This document shows, in pieces, positions 1 to 7,270 of a stretch of DNA of 25,373 nucleotides. The stretch is from an uncultured Campylobacter sp. (GTDB lineage: Bacteria > Actinomycetota > Actinomycetes > Mycobacteriales > Mycobacteriaceae), in the NCBI GenBank assembly GCA_946221035.1, contig CAMIME010000035.1, positions 1 to 25,373 of the forward strand. The letters run 5' to 3'. Under the pieces are notes generated by a model. It saw nothing but the letters and a program-made list of their open reading frames with translations. It made no database searches and was not told the DNA's origin. The position numbers and the translations under genes were made by a program. The first letter of the stretch is position 1, and the number at the start of each line of letters is the position of its first letter.

Positions 1-61
1 CCCCACCCCACCGCACTCCAAGCCCACCCAATCCCAACCAAGCCCAGTAGCGTGTGGGGGT
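1..61. other. C-rich leader upstream of ispF
   Basis: This end of the window holds no gene that I can support. The plus strand is almost only C and A up to about position 47, and CCAAGCCCA occurs twice (18-26 and 38-46). One frame ends in TAG at 48-50. In many actinobacteria ispD lies directly upstream of ispF, but the proline-rich translation here does not look like the end of IspD. TAGCGT at 48-53 could be a -10 element 8 nt before the ispF ATG, and a run of five G at 56-60 could serve as a weak ribosome binding site. Confidence 0.35.
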
Positions 62-538
62 ATGAACTTGCGAGTTGGAACGGCGGCGGACGCGCATCAG
101 ATTCAGGAGGGCAAGGAGTGCTGGATCGCGGGGATCTTGCACGAGGGCCAGCACGGGTGCGAGGGGCATTCGGATGGGGATGTGGTGAGTCACGCGATCG
201 TCGATGCGGTGTTGTCGGCGGCCGGGTTGGGCGACCTGGGTTCGTTCGTAGGGGTGGGGCGTCCCGAGTACGACGGGGTGATGGGGGTGCAGCTGCTCGA
301 GGAGCTTAAGGAGCTGCTTCACAAGCACGGGCACACCGTGGTGAACGTGTCCGCGCAGCTCATCGGGCAAACTCCGAAGATGGGGCCGGTGCGGGAGGAG
401 GCGGAGCGGGTGCTGTCGCAGGCGCTCGGTGCGCCGGTGTCGGTGTCGGCGACGACGACGGACCACATGGGCTTCACGGGTTCGGGGGAGGGGCGCGCGG
501 CGATCGCCACGGCGCTCGTGGAGCTGAAACGGAACTGA
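62..538 (+). CDS. ispF: 2-C-methyl-D-erythritol 2,4-cyclodiphosphate synthase
   Basis: IspF cyclises CDP-methylerythritol 2-phosphate to MEcPP, releasing CMP, in the cytoplasmic non-mevalonate isoprenoid pathway. The 158-residue protein has the usual length. The metal ligands of the family are visible as DAH (D10, H12) and the histidine of GHSDGDV (H36). The C-terminal substrate region with ATTTDHMGFTG is intact. GHSDGDV, LGDLGSFVGVGRPEYDG and QTPKMGP match actinobacterial IspF. In mycobacteria the order is carD-ispD-ispF-cysS-rlmB; here three secreted-protein genes separate ispF from cysS. The start ATG at 62 follows a G run and a possible -10 at 48-53. The last codons lie inside an 11-bp tandem repeat. 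Confidence 0.96.
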   Translation: MNLRVGTAADAHQIQEGKECWIAGILHEGQHGCEGHSDGDVVSHAIVDAVLSAAGLGDLGSFVGVGRPEYDGVMGVQLLEELKELLHKHGHTVVNVSAQLIGQTPKMGPVREEAERVLSQALGAPVSVSATTTDHMGFTGSGEGRAAIATALVELKRN

Positions 539-569
539 AGCGGAACTAAAGCGGAACACAAGCAGACCA
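526..569 (+). repeat. imperfect 11-bp tandem repeat over the ispF stop codon
   Basis: Four units of 11 bp follow each other: GAAACGGAACT, GAAGCGGAACT, AAAGCGGAACA and a decayed CAAGCAGACCA. The core CGGAAC recurs at 530, 541 and 552, almost one helical turn apart. The ispF stop codon is inside the repeat. It lies about 90 bp upstream of the first secreted-protein gene, so it could be a slippage product or a set of phased binding sites for that gene. Confidence 0.7.
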
Positions 570-660
570 CAGGGAACGAAAGTACCAACCCTGGTGACTT
601 AAGTTCCTGACCTGCCCTTTTCACTTCATTTCAAGGAAACTCGTGGGTTACCTTGAGCCC

Positions 661-1929
661 ATGAGGAAGACAACGACAGCGATCGTGACGGCGGCGGCCT
701 GCGCAATCACGGCACTTGCACCGGCGGCGCGCGCGGTGCCGGCGATGCCGCAGGGCTACCCGATCGCTAACTTGGACACGGCGTGCACGGCTGAGTCGCT
801 CGCGGAGCAGGGCGGCCCGGAGTGGCGCTACGGAGAAACCGCCCGGCGGTACCTGGCTGACGGCACGCTGCAGTTCACTAACCGCACCGACCAGATGGTG
901 CCGTACACCGCAACCGTGGAAACGGGCACGAACCACAAGATCGAGGCCAATTCGAAGGCCACCCTGCCGAGCGCCTGGGACACCACCGCGAAGACCGACA
1001 TCGGGCTCAAAGAGTCCAACGGCTGGATCGAGGGCGAGACGTTCGGCCCGATCAAGCTTGGCCCCGGCGAGTCGTTCCGCGTCGACTACGGCGTGTTGGA
1101 GAAGGACTTCATCTCGATGTTCGTCACCTGCGACAACGGGGTGCTGCGCAACGCTCCCGGCGCGAACGTCATCCGGGGCACGGGGCCGGCGGAGCGCTAC
1201 GCCTTCGCCTACATCATTAAGGCAGATGGCACGGTGTCGGACGTGGCGTTGGAGATACCGTCGAGAAGCCAGGGTGCGAACTCGCGGCCGATCGGGGAGA
1301 CGTACACCGCAACCTCGGGCCCGAGCCTGGAGAAGGTCGCGAGCCCCCGCGACACCGTGGTCCGGCCCGACAAGAGCTTTTTGCTTGACGACGCCTGGCC
1401 GCGCCCCGGCCAGCCCACACGCAAAGGCGACAAGTCCTACTACCCCTACGACATTGAGGCGGTCACCCCGACCTTCCGTAAACCGGGCTACTCCCAGGAC
1501 TTCTTGAACTGGACGAAGGGCACCTACACCTTCACCCCGGTGACGGATTACGTGGTGGGCGCGGAGTTCAACGGCTACATGAACTGGATGGGCGGCGGCG
1601 GACGCTTGCCGCAGGGGTGGCTGACCTCGGTCGGAGCGGTGCAGCGGGCGTACATGCCGGTGGGCACGGCGTTGGAGCCGGTGGAGCTTGCGCCCGGGGA
1701 GCGGGTGCGCGTGGAGTACGGCACGACCATGACGCGCATCAACTACCGCGAGATTTCGGCGGGGCGCGACGGGACCTACAGCCGCATCACCACGCACCCG
1801 CAGGCAACGGCGCCCAGCGGTTTCTGGGCGCAGGCCGTGGTCACCAGCCCGGACGGAGCCACCCGCACCATCGACATCACGCCGGAGACCTACCGCAACC
1901 TTCCCGTCCCGACCCAGACCTACCTCTAA
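661..1929 (+). CDS. secreted protein with two copies of a beta-rich GPxxxxPG module
   Basis: I do not recognise a named family. The 422-residue protein begins with a classic signal peptide (MRKTTTAIV..., probable cleavage after AAARA near residue 25). Module A (about 35-200) carries C42, GPIKLGPG (129-136) and C157. Module B (about 260-422) repeats the pattern as EPVELAPGERVRVEYG, without cysteines. Both are Thr/Ser/Tyr-rich and look all-beta. The two downstream genes share module A, including the 21-residue step from PG to the second cysteine. I chose ATG 661 because C42 then matches the cysteine position in the sister proteins (42 and 43). An upstream GTG at 643 has a better ribosome binding site (AAGGA, 633-637) and would add six residues. 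The 104 bp between ispF and 643 contain the 11-bp repeat and no other gene. Confidence 0.85.
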   Translation: MRKTTTAIVTAAACAITALAPAARAVPAMPQGYPIANLDTACTAESLAEQGGPEWRYGETARRYLADGTLQFTNRTDQMVPYTATVETGTNHKIEANSKATLPSAWDTTAKTDIGLKESNGWIEGETFGPIKLGPGESFRVDYGVLEKDFISMFVTCDNGVLRNAPGANVIRGTGPAERYAFAYIIKADGTVSDVALEIPSRSQGANSRPIGETYTATSGPSLEKVASPRDTVVRPDKSFLLDDAWPRPGQPTRKGDKSYYPYDIEAVTPTFRKPGYSQDFLNWTKGTYTFTPVTDYVVGAEFNGYMNWMGGGGRLPQGWLTSVGAVQRAYMPVGTALEPVELAPGERVRVEYGTTMTRINYREISAGRDGTYSRITTHPQATAPSGFWAQAVVTSPDGATRTIDITPETYRNLPVPTQTYL

Positions 1930-1949
1930 ACCTTCCTAAGGAGCACACT

Positions 1950-2516
1950 ATGAACAAGACCCTCGCCGCCGCAACTGCCGCCGCCATCACCCTCGGGGCA
2001 CTGGCCCCAGCTGCCCAGGCCCTGCCGCAGCGCAACTACGGCGCGACCAACCCCACCACCATCGGTGCATACTGCGCCAACCCGGGCGACCGCGGGCAGA
2101 CCGTGAACATCATCCGCAGCTACTTCGACGGCTCCGCCGGTACCTGGACCGTTTCCAACTACAACGACGAGCCGCTGCCGGTGACCCGCTCCATCAAGGA
2201 GACGAAGACGAAGACGTGGAACGTCACCGCGGGCTTGAGCTTCGATGTGGCCAAGCTGATCCAGTTCACCTTCTCCACCAGCTACACCGACCAGCAGTCC
2301 TACGAGGTGGGCGAGCAGGTCGGCCCGTACAACGTCGCACCCGGCAAGACGGCGGTGCTGCAGGCGGGCTGGATCGTCTCGGACTTCGAGGGCCAGGAGA
2401 CGGTGTGCGGCGCCGACCGAACGTGGCAGGGTGCGGGCAACACGTTCACGGCCACCATGCCGAAGGAGCGCCACGTTCGCGTCAGCACCCGCGACAACAT
2501 CGATTGGGGCGCGTAA
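1950..2516 (+). CDS. secreted small beta-rich protein, aerolysin/ETX-like in outline
   Basis: This 188-residue protein has a signal peptide (MNKTLAAATAAAITL..., cleavage probably after AAQA, residue 24) and an excellent ribosome binding site, TAAGGAG at 1937-1943, six bases before the ATG. The mature part holds C42, a long Thr/Ser-rich alternating stretch (about 66-123), VGPYNVAPG (124-132) and C153. Ser/Thr-rich alternating strands followed by a Pro-Gly-Lys turn are reminiscent of the insertion region of ETX/MTX2 and aerolysin-type pore formers. That resemblance is my inference from pattern only. The two cysteines probably form a disulphide closing the module. The stop codon TAA is followed directly by the ATG of the next gene, so the two are likely translated together. 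Confidence 0.87.
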   Translation: MNKTLAAATAAAITLGALAPAAQALPQRNYGATNPTTIGAYCANPGDRGQTVNIIRSYFDGSAGTWTVSNYNDEPLPVTRSIKETKTKTWNVTAGLSFDVAKLIQFTFSTSYTDQQSYEVGEQVGPYNVAPGKTAVLQAGWIVSDFEGQETVCGADRTWQGAGNTFTATMPKERHVRVSTRDNIDWGA

Positions 2517-3080
2517 ATGCGCAGGGCAGTCACCGCGGTACTTGTTGCGGCAGCCTGCATCGCCGCACCGGTGGCCCGCGCCGACAGCTACGATTTCGAG
2601 CTGCCGCAGCGCTGGAACACCGACCTCCAACCGGGCAGCCACTGCGCCACCCCGGGTTTGAAGGACACCTACGTCGACGCCACCCGCCGCTGGTTCAAGC
2701 AGACGGATGCCGCCAGCGTGTCCAACTTCACCGAGGAGACGGTGCCCGTGACGCAGACGGTGAAGGAGAAGCGTGTGCAGACCTTGGAGGTCTCGGGCAC
2801 GTTCACGCCGAAGGGGGACCTGGTGAAAAACGTCACCCGCGCCTACGGCTGGAAGTACGTGCACCAGGCCACATGGGTGCTCAACCAGAAGGTGGGGCCG
2901 TACCAGCTCGCGCCCGGCACTGAAGGGCGTTTGGTGTGGGGCTTCACCATGCTCGACGGGGACGCCCAGGACGTCACGTGCTCGGCGGAGCAGGTGTGGG
3001 AGGCCACGGGCAAGCCGTACAGTTTCAGCGTGCCGGAGGCGCGTTACTCGGAGCTCAGGGTTGGCGTGAGCCAGCTGTAG
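2517..3080 (+). CDS. secreted small beta-rich protein, paralogue of the preceding gene
   Basis: The 187-residue protein starts with a signal peptide (MRRAVTAVLVAAACIAAPVARA, cleavage after residue 22). The mature part has C43, a charged and Thr-rich alternating segment (VPVTQTVKEKRVQTLEVSG, 76-94), VGPYQLAPG (126-134) and C155. Cysteine spacing is 112 residues against 111 in the preceding protein, and the PG-to-Cys distance is 21 in both. Overall identity is low, so the duplication is old. The ATG abuts the stop codon of the gene before (TAAATG), so translational coupling is likely. The following cysS gene starts 12 bp after the stop. Function unknown; a partner role with the two neighbouring secreted proteins is plausible because the three are adjacent and share one fold signature. 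Confidence 0.86.
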   Translation: MRRAVTAVLVAAACIAAPVARADSYDFELPQRWNTDLQPGSHCATPGLKDTYVDATRRWFKQTDAASVSNFTEETVPVTQTVKEKRVQTLEVSGTFTPKGDLVKNVTRAYGWKYVHQATWVLNQKVGPYQLAPGTEGRLVWGFTMLDGDAQDVTCSAEQVWEATGKPYSFSVPEARYSELRVGVSQL

Positions 3081-3083
3081 ACT
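3078..3083 (+). promoter_or_regulatory. possible -10 element for leaderless cysS
   Basis: TAGACT fits TANNNT and ends 8 nt before the GTG start of cysS, where no ribosome binding site is visible. The TAG is also the stop codon of the secreted protein upstream. An own promoter here would separate cysS from the inserted secreted genes. The call rests on the hexamer and spacing only. Confidence 0.35.
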
Positions 3084-3091
3084 CATTTGGT

Positions 3092-4444
3092 GTGACTCAA
3101 CGCATCTATGACACCAAGACCCGCACCCTGCGCGAGTTCGCGCCGCTGCGTGAGGGGCATGTGTCCATTTACCTCTGCGGTGCAACCCCCCAGGCGAAGC
3201 CGCACATCGGCCACCTCCGCTCCGCGGTGGCGTTCGATATCGTGCGGCGCTGGTTCGCTGCCAAGGGCTTCGACGTGGCGTTCGTGCGCAACGTCACCGA
3301 TATCGATGACAAGATCCTGACCAAGGCCGCCGACCACGGCCGCCCCTGGTGGGAGTGGGTGTCCACGCACGAGCGCGAGTTCACCAAGGCGTACGACACC
3401 CTCGGCGTGCTGGCGCCGTCGGTGGAGCCGCGCGCGACGGGGCACGTGACGCAGATGGTCGAGTACATGCAAAGGCTCATGGACAACGGCTTCGCCTACG
3501 CCAAGGACGGCTCCGTCTACTTCGACGTGAGCGCGTGGGTGAACGCCGGCGGGGACTACGGCTCCATCTCCGGCAACCGGCTCGAGGACATGTCGGGGGA
3601 TGACCCGGACTTCGCTCTGTGGAAGGCGGCGAAGCCCGGCGAGCCGCATTGGCCCACCCCGTGGGGTGAGGGCCGGCCCGGCTGGCACCTCGAGTGCTCG
3701 GCGATGTCCACCTGGTACTTGGGCGAGAGTTTCGACATCCACGGCGGCGGGCTGGACCTGCAGTTCCCGCACCACGAAAACGAGCAGGCGCAGTCACACG
3801 CCGCGGGCGACGGCTTTGCCCAGTTCTGGATGCACAACCACTGGGTGACCATGGCGGGCGAGAAGATGTCGAAGTCGCTGGGCAACGTGCTCTCCATCGA
3901 CAACATGCTGGAGACGGTGCGCCCGGTCGAGCTGCGTTACTACCTCGGCAGCGCGCACTACCGCAGCGTCCTGGAGTACTCCCCGGAGGCGCTGAAGGAG
4001 GCGGCCGCGGGGTATCGCCGCATCGAGGACTTCGTGCGCAAGGCGGGCTACCCCGAGCCCACCACCTGGACCGAAGGCTTTGCGCAAGCGCTTGACGAGG
4101 ACTTCGCCGTCCCCAAAGCCCTCGCCGAAATCCACAACTCGGTGCGCGAGGGCAACAAGGCATCCGACCCGACGGAGATCGCGGGCCAAGTCCGGGCGAT
4201 GGCCGCGGTGTTGGGTGTGGATCCGGGCGCGTGGGCTGTGGAGTCGTCGGCAAGCGGGCAGGCAAGCGGGCAGGCGAATGCGCTGGATGTGCTGGTGCGC
4301 GCGGAGCTGGAGCGCCGGGCGACGGCGCGCGCGGAGAAGGATTGGGCGACGGCCGACGAGGTGCGCGACCGGCTCGCGGCGGCCGGCATCGAGGTGACGG
4401 ACACGGCCGACGGGCCGCAGTGGGCGATTACAGCGGGCGATTAA
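3092..4444 (+). CDS. cysS: cysteinyl-tRNA synthetase
   Basis: CysRS charges tRNA-Cys with cysteine in the cytoplasm. The 450-residue class I synthetase has the HIGH motif as PHIGH (37-41) and KMSKS at 258-262. The zinc ligands are C29, C202, H227 and E231, with the same spacing as in E. coli CysRS. GTG 3092 gives the typical start VTQRIYDT; longer upstream frames run into the secreted gene and are not credible. A short Ala-Ser-Gly-Gln linker near residue 388 comes from a 12-bp tandem duplication before the C-terminal anticodon-binding region. The stop overlaps the ribosome binding site of rlmB, so cysS and rlmB are an operon as in mycobacteria. MshC, the mycothiol ligase, is a related family, but the full C-terminal domain argues for CysS. 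Confidence 0.96.
   Translation: MTQRIYDTKTRTLREFAPLREGHVSIYLCGATPQAKPHIGHLRSAVAFDIVRRWFAAKGFDVAFVRNVTDIDDKILTKAADHGRPWWEWVSTHEREFTKAYDTLGVLAPSVEPRATGHVTQMVEYMQRLMDNGFAYAKDGSVYFDVSAWVNAGGDYGSISGNRLEDMSGDDPDFALWKAAKPGEPHWPTPWGEGRPGWHLECSAMSTWYLGESFDIHGGGLDLQFPHHENEQAQSHAAGDGFAQFWMHNHWVTMAGEKMSKSLGNVLSIDNMLETVRPVELRYYLGSAHYRSVLEYSPEALKEAAAGYRRIEDFVRKAGYPEPTTWTEGFAQALDEDFAVPKALAEIHNSVREGNKASDPTEIAGQVRAMAAVLGVDPGAWAVESSASGQASGQANALDVLVRAELERRATARAEKDWATADEVRDRLAAAGIEVTDTADGPQWAITAGD
4249..4272 (+). repeat. 12-bp tandem duplication in the cysS linker
   Basis: GGCAAGCGGGCA is present twice in direct succession (4249-4260 and 4261-4272). It encodes a repeated Ala-Ser-Gly-Gln in a low-complexity linker before the C-terminal domain. 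It keeps the frame and looks like recent slippage. Confidence 0.8.
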
Positions 4445-4454
4445 GGAGTAGAAG

Positions 4455-5399
4455 ATGGCGAAACCGTACCAGCGGCCGGACGTACAGAAGAAGAACAAAA
4501 AGGGCCCCACGAAGGGCTCCGGCGGGCAGCGTCGACGCGGGTTGAAGGGCAAGGGACCCACGCCGAAGGCGGAGGACCGCGTCTACCACGCAGCCCACAA
4601 ACGCAAGCTGGACCAGGCGCGCAAGGCGCAGGGCCGCCACGAGCGCGACACCTCCGACCTGGTGGTGGGGCGCAACCCGGTGCTCGAATGCCTGAAGGCG
4701 AAGGTGCCCGCGGAAGCGCTGTTCGTGGCGCAGGGCACGGGCCACGACGACCGGCTGTCGGAGGCCGTTGCGCTGGCCAACTCGAAGAACCTGCCCGTGC
4801 AGGAGGTGCCGCGCCAGCAGCTCGACCAGATGACCGGCAACGGGCTGCACCAGGGCATCGGGCTGAAGATCCAGCCGTACAAGTACACCGATTTTCACGA
4901 CATGCTCGAGCGTGTCGACGGCCCCGGCATGTTCGTCATCCTGGACAACATCACCGACCCGCGGAACCTCGGCGCCGTCATCCGCTCCGCGGCGGCGTTC
5001 GGCGGCCACGGGGTGATTATCCCCGAGCGCAGGTCGGCCCAGGTCACGGGCGTGGCGTGGCGCACCTCCGCGGGCACGGCCGCGCGGCTTCCGGTGGCGC
5101 GGGTGACGAACGTGACGCGCACGGTGGAGGAGTTCAAGAAGAACGGCTACACCGTCGTCGGCCTGGATGCGGGCGGGGAGCACACCTTGGACACCTTCGA
5201 CGGCGGCACGGGGCCCGTGGTCATCGTCGTCGGCTCGGAAGGCAAGGGCATCTCGCGGCTGGTGCGCGAACACTGCGACGTGATCATGGGCGTACCCATG
5301 ACGGAGTGGGTCGAGTCCCTCAACGCCTCGGTGGCGGCCGGAGTGGTCTTAAGCGAGTTCGCCCGCCAGCGCCGGGTTACAGCGCAAAAAACCCGCTGA
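4455..5399 (+). CDS. rlmB: 23S rRNA 2'-O-methyltransferase, TrmH/SpoU family (RlmB-like)
   Basis: Members of this SPOUT family methylate a ribose 2'-OH of rRNA; RlmB modifies G2251 of 23S rRNA with S-adenosylmethionine. The 314-residue protein has a basic N-terminal extension (1-66), the substrate-binding domain beginning at VVGRNPVLECL (70-80), and the SPOUT knot with motif 1 NITDPRNLGAVIRSA (165-179), motif 2 GSEGKG (260-265) and motif 3 ESLNASVA (287-294). AAGGAG at 4443-4448 overlaps the cysS stop and sits 6 bases before the ATG. Downstream it runs convergently into an esterase gene with a 23-bp overlap of the two coding ends. Exact target nucleotide is by family assignment. Confidence 0.93.
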   Translation: MAKPYQRPDVQKKNKKGPTKGSGGQRRRGLKGKGPTPKAEDRVYHAAHKRKLDQARKAQGRHERDTSDLVVGRNPVLECLKAKVPAEALFVAQGTGHDDRLSEAVALANSKNLPVQEVPRQQLDQMTGNGLHQGIGLKIQPYKYTDFHDMLERVDGPGMFVILDNITDPRNLGAVIRSAAAFGGHGVIIPERRSAQVTGVAWRTSAGTAARLPVARVTNVTRTVEEFKKNGYTVVGLDAGGEHTLDTFDGGTGPVVIVVGSEGKGISRLVREHCDVIMGVPMTEWVESLNASVAAGVVLSEFARQRRVTAQKTR

Positions 5400-6144
5400 C
5401 GATCTCGCCGCCGGTGACCAGGTCGGTGCCGGGGCCCAGGCGCGGGTCGAGGTCGGTGCGCCCCGGCACCATGTGGCCGACGCCCTCGAGCGACCACAAC
5501 TGGACGGGGTGCGCGCCGGGCCAGGTGGTGACCGTCATCGCGGGCCGCGCGTCGCGCTCCGGCTCGCCGCAGCCGTTCAGGCGTGCCAGGAACTTGGCGG
5601 AGCCCACGGCGGAGCGGGTTTCGCCCCGGTTGTTGCCGCCGATGCCCGCCACACCGCCCTCGTAGGGCACCAGGGGGTCGGCGGTGCCCTGCGCGGCGAC
5701 GATGGGCGTGGGGCGGTACCCGTCGAGGGGGACCAGGGTGTTGCTGGCGGTGGGCATGGAGGCGCCGAAAAGCGCGGCGCCTGTGAGCAGCCCGGGGGCT
5801 TCAAAGAGCAGGCGCAGCACCATCTGGCCGCCGTTGGAAAAACCCACGCCGAACACCGCGGGCGGGTCGTATTCGGCCACGAGGGCGCGGAGGAAGCCGA
5901 CGTCGTCGACCCCCTCGGTGCGGGCGGACTCCTGAAACCCCGTGCGCAGGTCGTTGAAGTGGCGGCCGACGCCGTCGGGGTAGACCACGGTGGGGCCCAA
6001 GCCCTCAAAGGTGCGGGCGGTGAAGTTGCGCATCACGCTGCCGGACTGGCGCGAACCGTGCAGCACCACCAGCAGGCGTTCGTCGCCGGAGACCTCGACC
6101 CAGGTGCGTTCGCGCCCGCCGTGGGTCAGTGCCCTGCGGTCCAT
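5377..6144 (-). CDS. alpha/beta-hydrolase, LpqC/PHB-depolymerase-type esterase
   Basis: The 255-residue protein resembles the poly(3-hydroxybutyrate) depolymerase/feruloyl esterase family that includes mycobacterial LpqC. The nucleophile S103 is in GFSNGG. Likely acid and base are D156 (GTADPLVPYEGG) and H224 (GVGHMVPG), with the oxyanion stretch LHGSRQSG at 29-35. There is no signal peptide or lipobox, unlike LpqC, so it should be cytoplasmic unless exported otherwise. It is the last gene of the trehalose cluster: its ATG lies 19 bp inside the end of otsB, with AAAGGGA as ribosome binding site. Its 3' end overlaps the convergent rlmB end by 23 bp. The substrate is unknown; an ester in central or envelope metabolism would fit the neighbours but is inference. 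Confidence 0.85.
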   Translation of the reverse strand: MDRRALTHGGRERTWVEVSGDERLLVVLHGSRQSGSVMRNFTARTFEGLGPTVVYPDGVGRHFNDLRTGFQESARTEGVDDVGFLRALVAEYDPPAVFGVGFSNGGQMVLRLLFEAPGLLTGAALFGASMPTASNTLVPLDGYRPTPIVAAQGTADPLVPYEGGVAGIGGNNRGETRSAVGSAKFLARLNGCGEPERDARPAMTVTTWPGAHPVQLWSLEGVGHMVPGRTDLDPRLGPGTDLVTGGEIVSGFFAL

Positions 6145-6851
6145 GCTTCCCTTTCCGCGGCAAGGCGCTGCAGCCAGGCGGCCATTTCGCCCACGGTGCC
6201 AAGGCGCATTGTGGCCGCAGAGGGTTTCGTCCCCACCTTGATGCCCACGTCGGCCGGACCGAGGGCGGCGATGGCGTGCTCGTCGGTGTCGTCGTCGCCC
6301 GCGAACACCGTGACGGCGTACCCCTGCTTGGCGCGCGCTAGCCAGGACCCCTTCGTCACCTCCACGGCCGAGAATTCGACGACGTTCTTGCCCTCCGTCA
6401 CGGGTCGGTCGGTGGCGAGCGAGCGCGCCGCGTCCAGCATCGCGCGCGCATTCACCGGGTCGGCGACAGGCGCGACGTGCAGCACCCGCTGATACGGCTT
6501 GACCTCCACGTACGCCCCATCGCGGGCGATCTCGCGCAGCGCGCGCTCGACGCCGTCCAGATAAGCCACGTCCTCGGGGGCGAGCTCGGGCCCCGGTTCC
6601 GCGCCGTGGGAGCCGGCGAGGGTGACCCCGTCGAGCTCCGCCAGGCCCGCCGGCAGCACCCGGCGCAGCCCCTCGAGGTGGCGCCCGGTGAGGATGGCGA
6701 CGCGGGTCGCGGGCAGTACCGCCAAGCGGCGCAGCGCGTCCTCGGCAGCGGGATGCATTGAAACGGCGTACGGGTCAGGGTCGAGTTCCGCGAGCGTGCC
6801 GTCGAAATCCAGGCACACCAACAGCGACGCAGCGCCATACGGCAGGGTCAT
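6126..6851 (-). CDS. otsB: trehalose-6-phosphate phosphatase
   Basis: OtsB removes phosphate from trehalose-6-phosphate to yield trehalose, which corynebacteria use as compatible solute and as the carrier of mycolic acids. The 241-residue HAD-superfamily protein shows LDFDGTLAEL with nucleophile D15 and acid D17, motif II ILTGR, the motif III lysine in TKGSWL, and GDDDTDE as motif IV. Length matches the family. Its ATG overlaps the stop of the small lipoprotein gene as ATGA, and its end overlaps the esterase start by 19 bp. Translation is therefore probably coupled through the cluster otsA-lipoprotein-otsB-esterase. The otsA/small gene/otsB order is also, as I recall, that of C. glutamicum. 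Confidence 0.95.
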   Translation of the reverse strand: MTLPYGAASLLVCLDFDGTLAELDPDPYAVSMHPAAEDALRRLAVLPATRVAILTGRHLEGLRRVLPAGLAELDGVTLAGSHGAEPGPELAPEDVAYLDGVERALREIARDGAYVEVKPYQRVLHVAPVADPVNARAMLDAARSLATDRPVTEGKNVVEFSAVEVTKGSWLARAKQGYAVTVFAGDDDTDEHAIAALGPADVGIKVGTKPSAATMRLGTVGEMAAWLQRLAAEREAWTAGH

Positions 6852-7270
6852 AGCGACATCATCCTCACAGACGGCGGGTCAAACGCATCCGAGCGCAGGG
6901 TCAGCAACACCTCGTACTCCGAGAGGCGGCGCAGGTTGAACACCGCGCCCTCGCTGAGCAGGCCGGTGATCTGGTCGTGCACGTGGCGGGCCCCGGGGGT
7001 GCATGTGTCCGGGGCGGGGGAAACGGAGACGTCGATAAGCGAAAGCTCCTCGGGCCCGCGCGAGAAGGAGCCGCTGACGAGCGCGCACCCCGTGAAGCCC
7101 TCAAACGCGTCGCCCGTTACGGTGACTGCGGCGCGGCCGGCGGCGTCGGGTGGGAGGTCGCCGGGCAGCGACGGGTCGGTGTACACGGCCACTACCTGCC
7201 ACGTGTCCCCCGCGGGCGCACCGCAGGCGACGAGCAGAAGGGGAAAGGCGAGGGCGAGGGCGCGCCTCAC
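6848..7270 (-). CDS. small META/HslJ-like lipoprotein between otsA and otsB
   Basis: The 140-residue protein starts with VRRALALAFPLLLVAC: two arginines, a hydrophobic stretch and the lipobox LVAC with C16 as the lipidation site. The mature part has a pattern like META/HslJ domains: GDTWQVVAVY, then GCALVSGSFSRGPEEL, then a cysteine (PDTC), then LSEYEVLLTLRSD. I place it there by pattern only. The GTG start overlaps the otsA stop as GTGA, and its TGA overlaps the otsB start as ATGA, so it is embedded in the trehalose operon. A role outside the membrane linked to trehalose or osmotic state is a guess from context. A much longer open frame upstream is only the antisense-free continuation into otsA and lacks support. 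Confidence 0.82.
   Translation of the reverse strand: MRRALALAFPLLLVACGAPAGDTWQVVAVYTDPSLPGDLPPDAAGRAAVTVTGDAFEGFTGCALVSGSFSRGPEELSLIDVSVSPAPDTCTPGARHVHDQITGLLSEGAVFNLRRLSEYEVLLTLRSDAFDPPSVRMMSL

Noticed and set aside
566..597. CAGGG/CCCTG inverted repeat after ispF as a terminator
   Set aside because: The stem is only 5 bp with a 14-nt loop and there is no T run directly after it.
631..3185. Long minus-strand frames (388 and 419 codons) opposite the secreted genes
   Set aside because: They are Arg/His/Gly-rich shadows of the plus-strand genes, which have signal peptides, ribosome binding sites and consistent paralogue features.
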